From JALOLG01 sp963776935 (GTDB lineage Bacteria > Actinomycetota > Acidimicrobiia > Acidimicrobiales > Ilumatobacteraceae), in assembly GCA_963776935.1 (NCBI GenBank), contig CAVZOP010000001.1:124001-188000 (forward strand): a DNA stretch of 64,000 nt, written 5' to 3'. Numbering within the stretch: the stretch's first letter is position 1; the number at the start of each line of letters is the position of its first letter. Below, one piece after another: positions 1 through 9,189 of the stretch. The notes beneath the pieces were generated by a model. That model ran no database searches. It was not told the origin of the DNA and saw only the letters and a list, made by a program, of their open reading frames with translations. The position numbers and the translations under genes are program-made.

Positions 1-1
1 G

Positions 2-256
2 GTGATCCGCGCCGAGCTCGCCGAGTTGTTCGCCTCGATCGTCGCCGACGGCGTCGCAACGGGCGCGTTCGAACAGCAGGATCCGGCGACGAGCGGCACC
101 GCGCTCGTCGGCGCCGTGTCGGAGGTGCTCATCGGACCGCTCGCCCGTCAGCCGCTGACGGGCTTCGAACGCGTCGCGCTGCTCGAACATCTCAGGCAGT
201 TCGCGCGGCGGGCGGTCGGTGTCCGATCGTCGGCGGAACTGGAGGTCACCCGATGA
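2..256 (+). CDS. TetR-family regulator, C-terminal part
   Basis: Only the C-terminal ligand-binding part is in the window; the DNA-binding domain lies upstream of base 1. The 84 visible residues are helical and end in a segment (LLEHLRQFARRAVGV) typical of TetR C-termini. The stop overlaps the ATG of the Rieske oxygenase alpha gene (ATGA), so it looks like the first gene of the catabolic operon and is likely its local repressor. The family assignment rests on the C-terminal pattern and context. Confidence 0.6.
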   Translation: MIRAELAELFASIVADGVATGAFEQQDPATSGTALVGAVSEVLIGPLARQPLTGFERVALLEHLRQFARRAVGVRSSAELEVTR

Positions 257-1530
257 CCGTGACCGAACCGCGCCGGCTGATCACGAACGCGCTCGACATC
301 GCCGCCCTCGTGCAGCCCGGACGCGTCAACGGGCTGGCCTACACCGACCCGGCGGTGTTCGAAGCCGAGTTGGAGCGGATCTTCACGGGCGGCTGGGTGT
401 TCGTGGGCCACGAATCGGAGGTCCCGGAAGCTGGCGACTACGTCACCCGCCGGCTCGGTCTCGACCCGGTGATCATGGTCCGCGACCGAAGCGGCGACGT
501 CCACGTGATGGCGAACCGTTGCAGCCACCGCGGTGTCACGCTCTGCCAGCACGCATCGGGGAACACCGGGTCGTTCGCGTGCATCTTCCACGGTTGGACC
601 TACGGCCTCGACGGGACGCTGCGAGGTGTGCCGCAGCCGGGTGGCATGTGCACCGACCGCGAGACGCTCGGCCTGAACCGCCCCGGTCAGGTCGCGTCGT
701 ACCGCGGGTTCGTGTTCGCCAACGCCAGCGGCGACGCCGGATCACTCGACGACCATCTCGGCGCGGGCGGCATCGAGCTGCTCGACTGGGCGTGCGATCT
801 GTCACCCGTCGGTGAGTTGCAGATCAGCGCCGGATGGCTCGGCCAGCGGGTCAGCTCGAACTGGAAGATATGGGCCGAGAGCGACCTCGACGGCTACCAC
901 CTCGGCCGGCTCCACGCATCGTTGTGGCGCGTCGTGCCGGGATCGCAGTACGAGGCGGCGGTGCTCGCCGGCGAGAACGTCGTCACCGCGACCACGCGCG
1001 ACCGCGGCCGGGGCCACGTCGAGCTCGAGTTCTGGCGCGGCTACGACCGCCAGTTGGCGTGGCTCGGGGTCGAGCGCGAGCAAGTCGCCGGGTACTGCGC
1101 AGCGCTGACCGCGAGGCACGGCAGGGACCGTGCCGAGGAGCTCCTGTGGCAGGGTCCGCCGCACGCGTTGATCTTCCCCAACCTGTTCCTCGGCGAGATG
1201 AACCTCGCCATCATCGACCCACTCGCACCCGACCTCACCGTCCACCATCACACACCCCTCCTGCTCGCCGGCGTGGCGCCCGAGTTCAACCGGCGCGTGC
1301 TCCGCCAGTCGGAAGCGGCGATGGGTCCGGCGGGCTTCCTCCTCCCCGACGACGCCACGGCCGCCGAGCGCATGCAGATCGCGTTCGGACATTCCGGCGG
1401 CTGGATGGACCTCAGCCGTGGCATGGACCGCGAACGGATCGCCGCCAACGGTGATCGCACCGGGCACGTGAGCGACGAGGTGACGACACGCGGGTTCTGG
1501 CGGCACTGGGCCGAGCTGATGGCGCGATGA
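253..1530 (+). CDS. Rieske aromatic ring-hydroxylating dioxygenase, alpha subunit
   Basis: 425 aa. The N-terminal Rieske [2Fe-2S] site is complete: C90-x-H92 (CSHRG) and C110-xx-H113 (CIFHGW). The catalytic domain has the mononuclear iron pattern D213-xx-H216-xxxx-H221 after an NWK motif. The enzyme class adds O2 to aromatic rings, with electrons from a separate reductase that is not encoded here. A GGAGG sits 7 nt before the ATG. It overlaps the TetR gene upstream and the beta subunit gene downstream by 4 nt each, so the genes are translationally coupled. Substrate unknown. Confidence 0.9.
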   Translation: MTVTEPRRLITNALDIAALVQPGRVNGLAYTDPAVFEAELERIFTGGWVFVGHESEVPEAGDYVTRRLGLDPVIMVRDRSGDVHVMANRCSHRGVTLCQHASGNTGSFACIFHGWTYGLDGTLRGVPQPGGMCTDRETLGLNRPGQVASYRGFVFANASGDAGSLDDHLGAGGIELLDWACDLSPVGELQISAGWLGQRVSSNWKIWAESDLDGYHLGRLHASLWRVVPGSQYEAAVLAGENVVTATTRDRGRGHVELEFWRGYDRQLAWLGVEREQVAGYCAALTARHGRDRAEELLWQGPPHALIFPNLFLGEMNLAIIDPLAPDLTVHHHTPLLLAGVAPEFNRRVLRQSEAAMGPAGFLLPDDATAAERMQIAFGHSGGWMDLSRGMDRERIAANGDRTGHVSDEVTTRGFWRHWAELMAR

Positions 1531-2032
1531 GCACAATCATCAGCGACGATCGCGACCTGCGCGCCGAGGTCGAGCAGCTGCTGTTTCTTGAGGCCCGCCT
1601 CGCCGACGAGTCGCGCTACGAGGAGTGGCTGGCGTTGATGACCGACGACGTGCGGTACTGGGTGCCGTCGGGACCCGCCGACTACGACCCCGACACGCGG
1701 ATCTCGTTCGTCAACGACAACCGCAGCCGGCTCGAGCACGCGTCCGCCAACTGCTCACCGGTGTCCGCTACGCCCAGACGCCCCCGTCACCGATGCGCCG
1801 CGTGATCTCCAACCTCGAGATCGAGTCGGTCGACGACGACGGCACGATCACGGTCGGATCGAACTTCGTGCTGTACGAGCTGTCGGCGCAGGCGACCAAC
1901 GAACTGCGCATCTGGGCCGGACGGGCGACGCATCGGTTGCGGCGCGTCGATGGTGTGCTGCGGATCGCGGCGAAGACGGTCGAGCTCGTCAACGCCTCAC
2001 AGCCCCTCCCGACGCTCGCGTTCCTGCTGTGA
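1527..2032 (+). CDS. Ring-hydroxylating dioxygenase beta subunit (frameshifted)
   Basis: Small NTF2-fold beta subunit that pairs with the alpha subunit just upstream (ATGA overlap). The first frame gives MSTIISDDRDL through SFVNDNRSRLE; the protein then continues in another frame as RVRQLLTGVRYAQTPPSP through LPTLAFLL. The switch lies near 1735-1750 and behaves as one missing base. Both halves match the beta-subunit pattern, including the ending with RRVISNLEIE. Either the gene is disrupted or the sequence carries an error. The end overlaps the next gene start (GTGA). Confidence 0.8.
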
Positions 2033-2944
2033 CCGATCGTGCCGTGACCGAGACCTCGACGGCGCCGTATCGACGTCGGTCCGTGCACTTCGTGCCGGGC
2101 GGCAACGAGCGCTACCTCAACCAGCGCGCTGGCGAGCGCGGCCGACACCCTCGTGCTCGACCTCGAGGACTCAGTGCCACCCGACCGCAAGCCCGCCGCG
2201 CGGGCCGCCGTCACCGAGTGGCTGCAGTCGGCCGACGTCGTCGAGCGGGCACGCGGCAAGGAGCTGATGGTCCGCATCAACGCCCTCGAGACACCATGGG
2301 GTCGCGCCGATGTCGAGTCGCTCGTCGAGCTCGGCCCGCGCGCCGTGATGGTCCCCAAGGTCGAACGGACCGCCGACCTCGACGCCCTCGACGACGTGAT
2401 CGATCGGGCTGATCCGACCGCCGCGATCACCTACTTCCCAGTGGTCACGGAGACCGCGGCCGGCGTCGTCAACCTCGGCGATGTCGCCGCCCACCACCGC
2501 GTCGACGGCGTGTGCTGGGGCGCGGAGGACCTCTCGGCTGCGCTGGGGGCGAGCACCGCGCGGGACGTGTGGGGGCGCTTCCTTCCGGTCTTCGAGATGG
2601 TCCGCAGCTGGTGCCTGATCGGTGCCGCGGCGGCCGGGGTGCCGGCGATCGATGCCGTCTACACCGACCTCGACGACCTCCACGGACTGCGCGCCGAGTC
2701 GGCCCTCGCGGCCGCGACGGGTTTCGCCGGCAAGATCACGATCCACCCCAGCCAGATCGACATCGTCAACGAGGCGTTCACGCCATCGCCCGAACGGGTC
2801 GCCGACGCGGCCGAGCTGATCGCCGCCTTCGAACGCCACGCTGCCGACGGCCGCTTGTCGTTCCTCCACAATGGGCAGATGGTCGATGCCCCACACCTCG
2901 CCCGCGCCAAGGCCGTTCTCGCTCGCGCCGGGATCATGCGATGA
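2029..2944 (+). CDS. HpcH/HpaI aldolase / CitE-like CoA-ester lyase (frameshifted)
   Basis: CitE-family protein that cleaves or forms CoA-linked hydroxy acids (malyl-CoA-like) with Mg2+. Visible marks are RRSVHFVPGGNERYLNQ, then LDLEDSVPPDRK, PKVE, WGAEDLSAALG and GKITIHPSQI, in family order. An extra C near 2125 breaks the frame: GTG at 2029 reads up to YLNQ, and removing that base gives ALASAADTLVLDLED. The downstream frame opens again only at 2153. It overlaps the beta subunit gene and the aldo/keto reductase (ATGA), so it probably acts in the same degradation pathway. Exact substrate unknown. Confidence 0.82.
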
Positions 2945-3918
2945 AGTACCGCCCGCTCGGAAGGACCGGGGTGCGGGTGTCGCAGCTCGGGCTCGGAACG
3001 ATGCCGTTCGGCGGCGACACCGACGAGGACGAGGCAGGCGCGATCGTCGCCGCCTGTCTGGATGTCGGCATCAACCTGTTCGACTGCGCCGACGTCTACA
3101 CCGGCGGCCGCGCCGAGACGATCCTCGGCCGTCTCATCGCGCCCGTGCGCGACGACGTCGTGCTCGCAACCAAGGTCGGGTTCCCGAGCGGTGAGGGCGT
3201 CAACCGCCGGGGCGCTTCGCCGGCCCACGTGCGGGCCTCGGTCGATGGCAGCCTGACCCGGCTCGGCACCGATCGCATCGACCTCTACTACCTCCATCGC
3301 TTCGACCGGCGCACCGACATCGACCACACGCTGCGCACGCTCGACGCGCTCGTCACGGCGGGCAAGATCCTGCACATCGGGGTGAGCAACTTCGCCGCCT
3401 GGCAGGTGGCGACCGCGCTCGGCCGCTGTGCGCTCAACGGCTGGGCACCGATCGTCGCCCTGCAGCCGATGTACAACCTCGTGAAGCGCCAGGTCGAAGT
3501 GGAGCTGCTGCCGCTTGCGCAGTCGGCCGATCTGGCGGTGTTCCCGTACAGCCCGCTCGCTGGCGGGCTGCTGACGGGCAAGTACGGCACCACGCCGGGC
3601 TCCGGTGAGGGGCGGCTGGTCAAGGACAAGATGTACAGCCTGCGTTACCGCGACGAGGGCGGCTTCGTCGCCGCCGCCGAGCTCGCCGCGATCGCCGCCG
3701 AGGTCGGTTGCCATCCGGCGACGCTCGCCGTGGCGTGGGTCGGGAGCCACCCTGGCGTGACCGCACCGCTGATCGGCGGTCGATCCCTCGCACAGCTGCA
3801 ACCCTCGCTGGCGGCGGTCGATTTCGAGCTCGACGACGAGTTGCGCGGCCGGATCAGCGCGCTCACGCCCGAGCCACCGCCGGCGACGGACCGCAGCGAA
3901 GAGTCCGCCGCCGACTGA
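2941..3918 (+). CDS. Aldo/keto reductase
   Basis: 325 aa, normal length for the AKR family of NAD(P)H-dependent carbonyl reductases. It starts MKYRPLGRTGVRVSQLGLGT, the usual AKR opening. The catalytic tetrad is visible as D48, Y53, K78 and H119 (LYYLH). A longer reading from 2512 exists but overlaps the CitE gene; the ATG at 2941 fits the family start and overlaps the CitE stop. It is fourth in the Rieske operon and could reduce or oxidise a ring-cleavage or side-chain carbonyl intermediate. Confidence 0.88.
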   Translation: MKYRPLGRTGVRVSQLGLGTMPFGGDTDEDEAGAIVAACLDVGINLFDCADVYTGGRAETILGRLIAPVRDDVVLATKVGFPSGEGVNRRGASPAHVRASVDGSLTRLGTDRIDLYYLHRFDRRTDIDHTLRTLDALVTAGKILHIGVSNFAAWQVATALGRCALNGWAPIVALQPMYNLVKRQVEVELLPLAQSADLAVFPYSPLAGGLLTGKYGTTPGSGEGRLVKDKMYSLRYRDEGGFVAAAELAAIAAEVGCHPATLAVAWVGSHPGVTAPLIGGRSLAQLQPSLAAVDFELDDELRGRISALTPEPPPATDRSEESAAD

Positions 3919-3931
3919 CGATGGACTGACC

Positions 3932-5095
3932 ATGGACTTTGCGCCCGACGAGGACCACGAGCAGATCGTCGAGGCGGTCGACCGCGTCTGCGCCGCGTTC
4001 GACGACAACTACTGGTCGGCGTGCGACACCGACCATCGCTTCCCGACCGAGTTCTACGACGCCATGGCCGCCGGAGGATGGATCGGGATCGCGATCCCGG
4101 AGGAGTTCGGCGGCGGCGGGCGTGGGATCACCGAGGCCGCGCTCGTGCTCAACCGGATCGCCGCCTCGGGCGCCGGGATGAACGGCTCCAGCTCGATCCA
4201 CCTGACGATGTTCGGGCTCAACCCGGTCGTGAAGTTCGGCAACGACCGCCTGAAGCAGGAGTTCCTCCCCAGGGCCGCCACCGGCGACCTCCACGTCGCG
4301 TTCGGCGTGACCGAGCCCGACGCCGGCACCGACACGAGTCGGATCACGACCCGCGCCACCGACGACGGCATGGGCGGCTGGATCGTCAACGGTCGCAAGA
4401 TCTGGACGTCGAAGGCGCTCGAGTCCGAGGTCGTCCTGCTGCTGGTGCGCACCGATCACGACGAGTCGAACCGCTTCGGCGGGCTCACGCTGTTCCTCGC
4501 CGACCTCGATCGCGACTACGTCGAGATCTCGCCGATCCCGAAGCTGGGCCGCAACGCGGTGGCGTCCTGCGAGGTCGTCTACGACGACCTCCCGGTGGAG
4601 GGCTGGCGGATGGTCGGCGAGCGCGGCCGCGGCTTCCAGCATCTTCTGCACGGCCTCAACCCGGAGCGCATCTTGCTCGCCGCCACGGCGTGCGGGATCG
4701 GTGAGGCGGCACTGCGCCGCGCCGTCGCCTACGCGGGGGAACGGATCGTGTTCGACCGGCCGATCGGCGCCAACCAGGCGATCGCCCATCCGCTGGCGAA
4801 GGCGCACATGGAGCTGCGGGCGGCGTTCACCATGATGCAGCTGGCGGCGTGGCGCTACGACCACGACCTCGACTGCGGGGAGGCGGCGAACACCGCCAAG
4901 TACCTCGCCGCCGAGGCGTGCTTCTTCGCCGCCGACCAGGCACTCCAGACCCATGGGGGGCTCGGGTACGCCGTCGAGTACCACGTCGAGCGGTACTGGC
5001 GCGAGGCCCGCCTGCAACGGCTGGCACCCGTGAGCCAGGAGATGACGTGCAACTTCATCGCCCAGAGCGTTCTCGGCCTCCCGCGCAGCTACTGA
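3932..5095 (+). CDS. Acyl-CoA dehydrogenase
   Basis: 387 aa, full length. It shows the family signatures FGVTEPDAGTDTS (FAD/substrate region), GRKIWTSKA, and the C-terminal QTHGGLGYAVEYHVERYWREAR. It oxidises an acyl-CoA to the enoyl-CoA with FAD and passes electrons to ETF. It follows the aldo/keto reductase by 13 nt and closes the operon; its stop codon lies in the loop of a strong terminator. Specificity cannot be read from the sequence. Confidence 0.9.
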   Translation: MDFAPDEDHEQIVEAVDRVCAAFDDNYWSACDTDHRFPTEFYDAMAAGGWIGIAIPEEFGGGGRGITEAALVLNRIAASGAGMNGSSSIHLTMFGLNPVVKFGNDRLKQEFLPRAATGDLHVAFGVTEPDAGTDTSRITTRATDDGMGGWIVNGRKIWTSKALESEVVLLLVRTDHDESNRFGGLTLFLADLDRDYVEISPIPKLGRNAVASCEVVYDDLPVEGWRMVGERGRGFQHLLHGLNPERILLAATACGIGEAALRRAVAYAGERIVFDRPIGANQAIAHPLAKAHMELRAAFTMMQLAAWRYDHDLDCGEAANTAKYLAAEACFFAADQALQTHGGLGYAVEYHVERYWREARLQRLAPVSQEMTCNFIAQSVLGLPRSY

Positions 5096-5116
5096 GTAGC
5101 AGCCGCGCGGGAGGCC
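5075..5116 (+). terminator. Terminator hairpin spanning the stop codon
   Basis: Perfect 12-bp stem: GGCCTCCCGCGC at 5075-5086 pairs with GCGCGGGAGGCC at 5105-5116. Inside the loop GCTAC-TGA-GTAGC forms a second small stem whose apex is the acyl-CoA dehydrogenase stop codon. No long T-run follows, as is common in actinobacteria. Confidence 0.75.
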
Positions 5117-5164
5117 GTTCGTCGCCCCAGGGACACGATTCGGTGTTCAGTTGTCGATGGGTGA

Positions 5165-5623
5165 TCAGTTGTTCGGGGCGTTCTTCGCCGCGTCGCGCAG
5201 CTTGCGTACGCGGTTGTGCGTCGCCTGGATCTCGGTGAACTGCTGGCCGAGCAGCGCCCGCAGCTCGGCGTCGAGATCCTCGTCCATCGCCCGTTCGTAC
5301 TCCGCGACGGCGTGATCCTCGCCCTGCTCGGCCGCGTCGAGGACACCGCCGACGTCGTCACCGCTGAGCGCATCCTTCAGCGCCATCCAACCGCGATGCA
5401 TCGTCCCGGCCGCCGACGGCCCGGAATCGACTTCGAGCCCGTGCTGAGCGGCGTGCGTGCGAAGCTCGTTGGAGAACATCGCTCGCTGGTCGGAGTACTG
5501 ACGGAGCTCGATCGCCAGGTCCTGGCGGCCGTCCTTCTCGGCCTTCTCGGCCGCCGAGGCGAAACCCTTGTGACCATCCTCCAGGGTCTGGATGATGTCG
5601 TTGATCGTGGCTTCTGGTTTCAT
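5165..5623 (-). CDS. DUF2383 / PA2169-family four-helix-bundle protein
   Basis: 152 aa, all-helical, starting MKPEATINDIIQTLEDGHKGF, with an acidic helix rich in E and D (AEQGEDHAVAEYERAMDE). This matches the PA2169 family (DUF2383), ferritin-like bundles often linked to stress; the function is not established. An AAAGGAAG Shine-Dalgarno lies just before the ATG. It converges on the acyl-CoA dehydrogenase operon and stands alone. Confidence 0.8.
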   Translation of the reverse strand: MKPEATINDIIQTLEDGHKGFASAAEKAEKDGRQDLAIELRQYSDQRAMFSNELRTHAAQHGLEVDSGPSAAGTMHRGWMALKDALSGDDVGGVLDAAEQGEDHAVAEYERAMDEDLDAELRALLGQQFTEIQATHNRVRKLRDAAKNAPNN

Positions 5624-5744
5624 CGTGCTTCCTTTCTGTGGTGGGGGGTGGGAGATCTGTGGTGGGGGAGAGATCGTAGTGGGAGTGTTGCGCGCGACCA
5701 GCGATCGCGGCGTGGCCGCTCACATGACGCGTCCGTTGTGTTGG

Positions 5745-6251
5745 TCAGGTGGCGACGATCGGCAGGTCGCCGATCGGTCGGGGTAACGCAGTCATCACGT
5801 CGGCCGCATCGGTGCCAGCCCCAGGGCCGAACAGGCTCACGAACGTGCCTCGCACTCCGCACGCCGGACACACCAACCCCGAGACCTGAGCCATGTCGTC
5901 GGGGTCGGAAGCACCCTCGAGGCGGTTCTGCCACCGGCGCTCGAAGGTGTTGGCTTCGGCGACCGCGTCACACGAGCCGCAACGCAACACGGCGCCCGCT
6001 TCGGGCTCGAACTCCGCCATGTAACCGGCGGCTACCGCCCGGTCGAGGACTCCCGCGACGCCGGTTGAATCCGTCGACGGTGTGCGACCACCGCGATGTC
6101 CGTCGTCATCGTTGGAATCCACCGGTGCCGGAATGGCATGGGCGGGCAGCGGGCGCTGTCGCCGCAACATCCGGGTCACGGCATATACGGCTGAGGCGGC
6201 GACGGTCACCGTCGCCAGCCGTCTCGCCTTCCGCCCTCGGTTCGTTGCCAT
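5745..6251 (-). CDS. Hypothetical membrane-anchored zinc-ribbon-like protein
   Basis: 168 aa with a basic N-terminus (MATNRGRKARRL) and a short hydrophobic segment, then two CxxC pairs (CGSC and CPAC) about 40 residues apart that could bind zinc. A good GGAGG precedes the ATG. I do not recognise a named family. It lies upstream of the DUF2383 gene in the same direction, about 120 nt away, so the two may share a promoter. Confidence 0.6.
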   Translation of the reverse strand: MATNRGRKARRLATVTVAASAVYAVTRMLRRQRPLPAHAIPAPVDSNDDDGHRGGRTPSTDSTGVAGVLDRAVAAGYMAEFEPEAGAVLRCGSCDAVAEANTFERRWQNRLEGASDPDDMAQVSGLVCPACGVRGTFVSLFGPGAGTDAADVMTALPRPIGDLPIVAT

Positions 6252-6446
6252 CGCGTTCCTCCGCTGCTCTGCGTGCCGTCTGCATCAGTTGGACTGGTGC
6301 CAATTTGGTGCCGACTCGTCTGCATGCCGACTCGTCTGCGGGTACCCGCCCGGGCCGCCGTCGAAACCCGCGCATCCGGCACAGGCCGGTGGGCCGCTCC
6401 GAGACGTCGTGGGCTAGCGTTCCGCGGTCCGACGAGCGTGTGGGGG

Positions 6447-7595
6447 ATGACGATGACCGAGGTCCATGGCACCTGCGACGAGCGTTTCACGGCCATGCGC
6501 GAGCTGCTCGCGGCGAACCTTGCGAGCGGTGCCGATCTCGGCGCCTCGGTGGCGGTGACGCTCGACGGCGAGCCCGTCGTCGACCTCTGGGGCGGCTGGT
6601 CCGACACTGACAAGACCGTGCCGTGGGCGCAGGACACGATCACCAACGTGTGGTCGACCACCAAGACGATGACGTCGCTCTGCGCCCTCGTCCTGGTCGA
6701 GCGCGGTCTGCTCGACGTGTACGCGCCGGTTGCGGAGTACTGGCCGGAGTTCGCGGTCAACGGCAAGGGCAAGATCGAGGTTCGCCATCTCATGTCGCAC
6801 TCGTCCGGCGTGTCGGCGTGGGCCCAACCGGTCGTGGTCGACGACATCTTCGACTGGGAGAAGTCGACGTCGATGCTCGCCGCCCAGGCGCCGTGGTGGG
6901 AGCCGGGAACGGCATCCGGTTACCACGCCTTGAACCAGGGCCACCTCGTCGGCGAAGTCGTCCGGCGCATCACGGGGCTCTCCCTCGGCCAGTTCTTCGC
7001 CAAGGAGGTCGCCGGTCCGCTGGGCGCCGACTTCCACATCGGGCTCACCCCCGAGCACGACCACCGTGTGTCGAACGTCGTGCCCCCACCACCCCTGCCC
7101 ATCGACCTGGCGACGCTCGACCCTGAGAGCGTGATGGTCAAGACGTTCACCGGCCCGGCGCCCGAGGCCTCGATCGCCTGGACCGAGGCATGGCGGCGGG
7201 CCGAGATCCCCGCCGCCAACGGTCACGGCAACGCCCGGTCGGTCGCCCGTCTGCAGTCGATCGTCGCCTGCGAGGGCGAGGTCGACGGCGTCCGCCTGCT
7301 GTCGCCCGCGACGTGCAAGCTGATCTTCGAGGAGCAGACCAACGGCGTCGACCTCGTGCTCGGCGTCCCGCTGCGATTCGGGGTCGGCTACGGACTCAAG
7401 CACCCCGAGTCGTACCCGTACCTCCCCGACGGTCGGGTGTGCTTCTGGGGCGGGTGGGGCGGTTCGGTGATCATCGTCGACCTCGACCACCGGATGACGA
7501 TCGCCTACATGATGAACCGGATGGAGGGCGGCCTCCTCGGCGACCCGCGCGGCGAGGGCCTCGTGGTGGCCGCGTACGCGGCCGTCGACGGCTGA
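6447..7595 (+). CDS. Serine hydrolase, beta-lactamase/esterase class C fold
   Basis: 382 aa. The SxxK catalytic motif is STTK in NVWSTTKTMTSL, and HSSGVSAW and SGYHALNQGHLVGEV follow at the usual spacing; the YxN position reads YHA, as in carboxylesterase-like members. No signal peptide is visible, so it is probably a cytoplasmic esterase rather than a penicillin-binding enzyme. ATG 6447 is chosen because the longer reading from 6273 has no family similarity upstream. The next gene starts 10 nt after its stop. Confidence 0.82.
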   Translation: MTMTEVHGTCDERFTAMRELLAANLASGADLGASVAVTLDGEPVVDLWGGWSDTDKTVPWAQDTITNVWSTTKTMTSLCALVLVERGLLDVYAPVAEYWPEFAVNGKGKIEVRHLMSHSSGVSAWAQPVVVDDIFDWEKSTSMLAAQAPWWEPGTASGYHALNQGHLVGEVVRRITGLSLGQFFAKEVAGPLGADFHIGLTPEHDHRVSNVVPPPPLPIDLATLDPESVMVKTFTGPAPEASIAWTEAWRRAEIPAANGHGNARSVARLQSIVACEGEVDGVRLLSPATCKLIFEEQTNGVDLVLGVPLRFGVGYGLKHPESYPYLPDGRVCFWGGWGGSVIIVDLDHRMTIAYMMNRMEGGLLGDPRGEGLVVAAYAAVDG

Positions 7596-7605
7596 GCGCG
7601 GCGAC

Positions 7606-8346
7606 GTGTTGCGCAGTGAGGAGGCGCGGGTACTCGCCAGCCTCATCGAGAAGGAGGCGGCGACTCCCGACAGCTATCCGCTGACGCTCAACGCGTTGCG
7701 TCTGGCCTGCAACCAGTCCACCAACCGGTATCCGGTCGTGGCCTACGACGACCGCACGGTCGAGGCAGCGTTGCTGTCGCTCAAGTCGATGGGGCTGGTC
7801 CGGTTCGTGCATCCGGCGCACGGCGGACGCACGATCCGCTACCGCCACGCCGCGGATGAGCGGTGGCGGATGTCGCCGGCCGAGTTGGCGGTGCTGTCGG
7901 TCCTCGTCCTGCGCGGCCCGCAGACCGTCGCCGAGGTGAAGGCACGCACCGAGCGCCACCGCGACGGCAACGCGACGGTCGAGGAGATCCTCGACATGCT
8001 GGCGGGACGCAGCCCGGAACCGTTCGCCGTGCGCCTCGAACGGCGTCCCGGAGAGCGCGAGGTGCGTTTCGCCCACCTCCTGCTGGGCGAGCTCGACGAG
8101 GCCGCCAACGACGCCCCGGTCGCTGCCGACCGGGGTCCCACGCGAACGGAGCGGTCGATAGCACCTGCGGACAGCCCGTCGCTCGCCGAGGAGGTCGCCG
8201 AGCTGCGCGCCCGCCTCGATCGCCTCGAGCGGATGCTCGGCGTCGACGACCCAGCACTCGCCTCATCGCCTTCGTCACCACCTTCAGGGTCGCACGCTGA
8301 CGATCGTGACGAAGCGGGGTCTGGCGCTGACCTCGACACCGTGTGA
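7606..8346 (+). CDS. yceH: YceH-family (DUF480) protein
   Basis: 246 aa from a GTG start. The N-terminus LRSEEARVLASLIEKEAATPDSYPLTLNAL and the following CNQSTNRYPV are diagnostic for YceH/DUF480, a double winged-helix fold. A coiled-coil tail (LAEEVAELRARLDRLERML) and a low-complexity end follow. The cellular role is not settled. It probably forms a two-gene unit with the serine hydrolase. Confidence 0.88.
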   Translation: MLRSEEARVLASLIEKEAATPDSYPLTLNALRLACNQSTNRYPVVAYDDRTVEAALLSLKSMGLVRFVHPAHGGRTIRYRHAADERWRMSPAELAVLSVLVLRGPQTVAEVKARTERHRDGNATVEEILDMLAGRSPEPFAVRLERRPGEREVRFAHLLLGELDEAANDAPVAADRGPTRTERSIAPADSPSLAEEVAELRARLDRLERMLGVDDPALASSPSSPPSGSHADDRDEAGSGADLDTV

Positions 8347-8356
8347 GCCGCCTCGC

Positions 8357-9115
8357 TCACCGGGCGTGGATCAGCTCGAGCCCGGCGCCGCGCAACGCAC
8401 GCGCCTGAGCGTCGGGCGGCGACGCCTCGACCACGATGGCGGTCGCTTCCTGCATCGGGATCACGGTGAACGGCGACGCCGTCCCGAGCTTCTCCGACGT
8501 GGCGAGCACGTACGTCTCGGCCGAACGTCGCGACAGAGCCCGCTTGATGGCGGCCTCCTCGGCATCGCCGGTGGTGAGCCCGGCGGTCGGATGCACACCG
8601 GTCACGCCCATGAAGAAGGCGTCGGCCGAGATCTCCGCGATCGACTCGATGGCGATCGCCCCGCACGTCACGATCGAGTGCTTGAACAGGCGGCCACCGA
8701 TCACGAGGACCTCGATCGACGGGTGCGACACGAGCTCGCAGGCGATCGTCGGGCTGTGGGTGATCACGGTCCCGGCGAGGTCGTGAGCGAGATGGCGGGC
8801 GAGCTGCTGGGCGGTCGTCCCGCCGTCGATGATGACCGTCTGTCCGGATCGCACGAGTGCCGCAGCCGCCTTGCCGACCGCCACCTTGCCTTCGGTCGCG
8901 ACCTGCCGGCGCACCGAGAAGTCGGCGACCGCGGGCGACGCCGGCAATGCCCCGCCGTGGACTCGCTGCAGCTTGCCCTCGGCGGCGAGCTCGCGGAGGT
9001 CACGCCGGATCGTGTCGTCCGACAGGTCGAGCTCCTTGGCGAGCTCCTTGGCGATCAGCTGACCGTCGCGCCGCAACACGTCGAGGATCAGGGCCCGGCG
9101 TTGGGCGGTCAGCAT
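8357..9115 (-). CDS. DeoR-family transcriptional regulator
   Basis: 252 aa. The N-terminal helix-turn-helix is clear (MLTAQRRALILDVLRRDG, then LDLSDDTIRRDLRELAAEG), followed by the sugar-phosphate-binding DeoRC domain with IIDGGTTAQQLA and ADAFFMGVTG. ATG 9115 gives normal family length; the longer reading only adds non-family residues. It is divergent from a DUF4406-like gene with a 74-nt region that holds spaced repeats, a likely autoregulatory operator. Confidence 0.9.
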   Translation of the reverse strand: MLTAQRRALILDVLRRDGQLIAKELAKELDLSDDTIRRDLRELAAEGKLQRVHGGALPASPAVADFSVRRQVATEGKVAVGKAAAALVRSGQTVIIDGGTTAQQLARHLAHDLAGTVITHSPTIACELVSHPSIEVLVIGGRLFKHSIVTCGAIAIESIAEISADAFFMGVTGVHPTAGLTTGDAEEAAIKRALSRRSAETYVLATSEKLGTASPFTVIPMQEATAIVVEASPPDAQARALRGAGLELIHAR

Positions 9116-9160
9116 CGCCGGCCACCGCCGGCCGCATCGGTACACGAAACTTCTTGATTC

Positions 9161-9188
9161 TGCACGAACCTGCACGATACTGTGCGAC
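9161..9188. promoter_or_regulatory. Candidate DeoR operator in divergent promoter
   Basis: Three related boxes at 10-bp spacing: TGCACGAACC, TGCACGATAC, and the inverted TGTGCGACC, between the DeoR gene and the divergent gene at 9190. The last two form a partial palindrome (GCAC with GTGC). Spacing of one helical turn suggests cooperative protein binding. Confidence 0.5.
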
Positions 9189-9189
9189 C

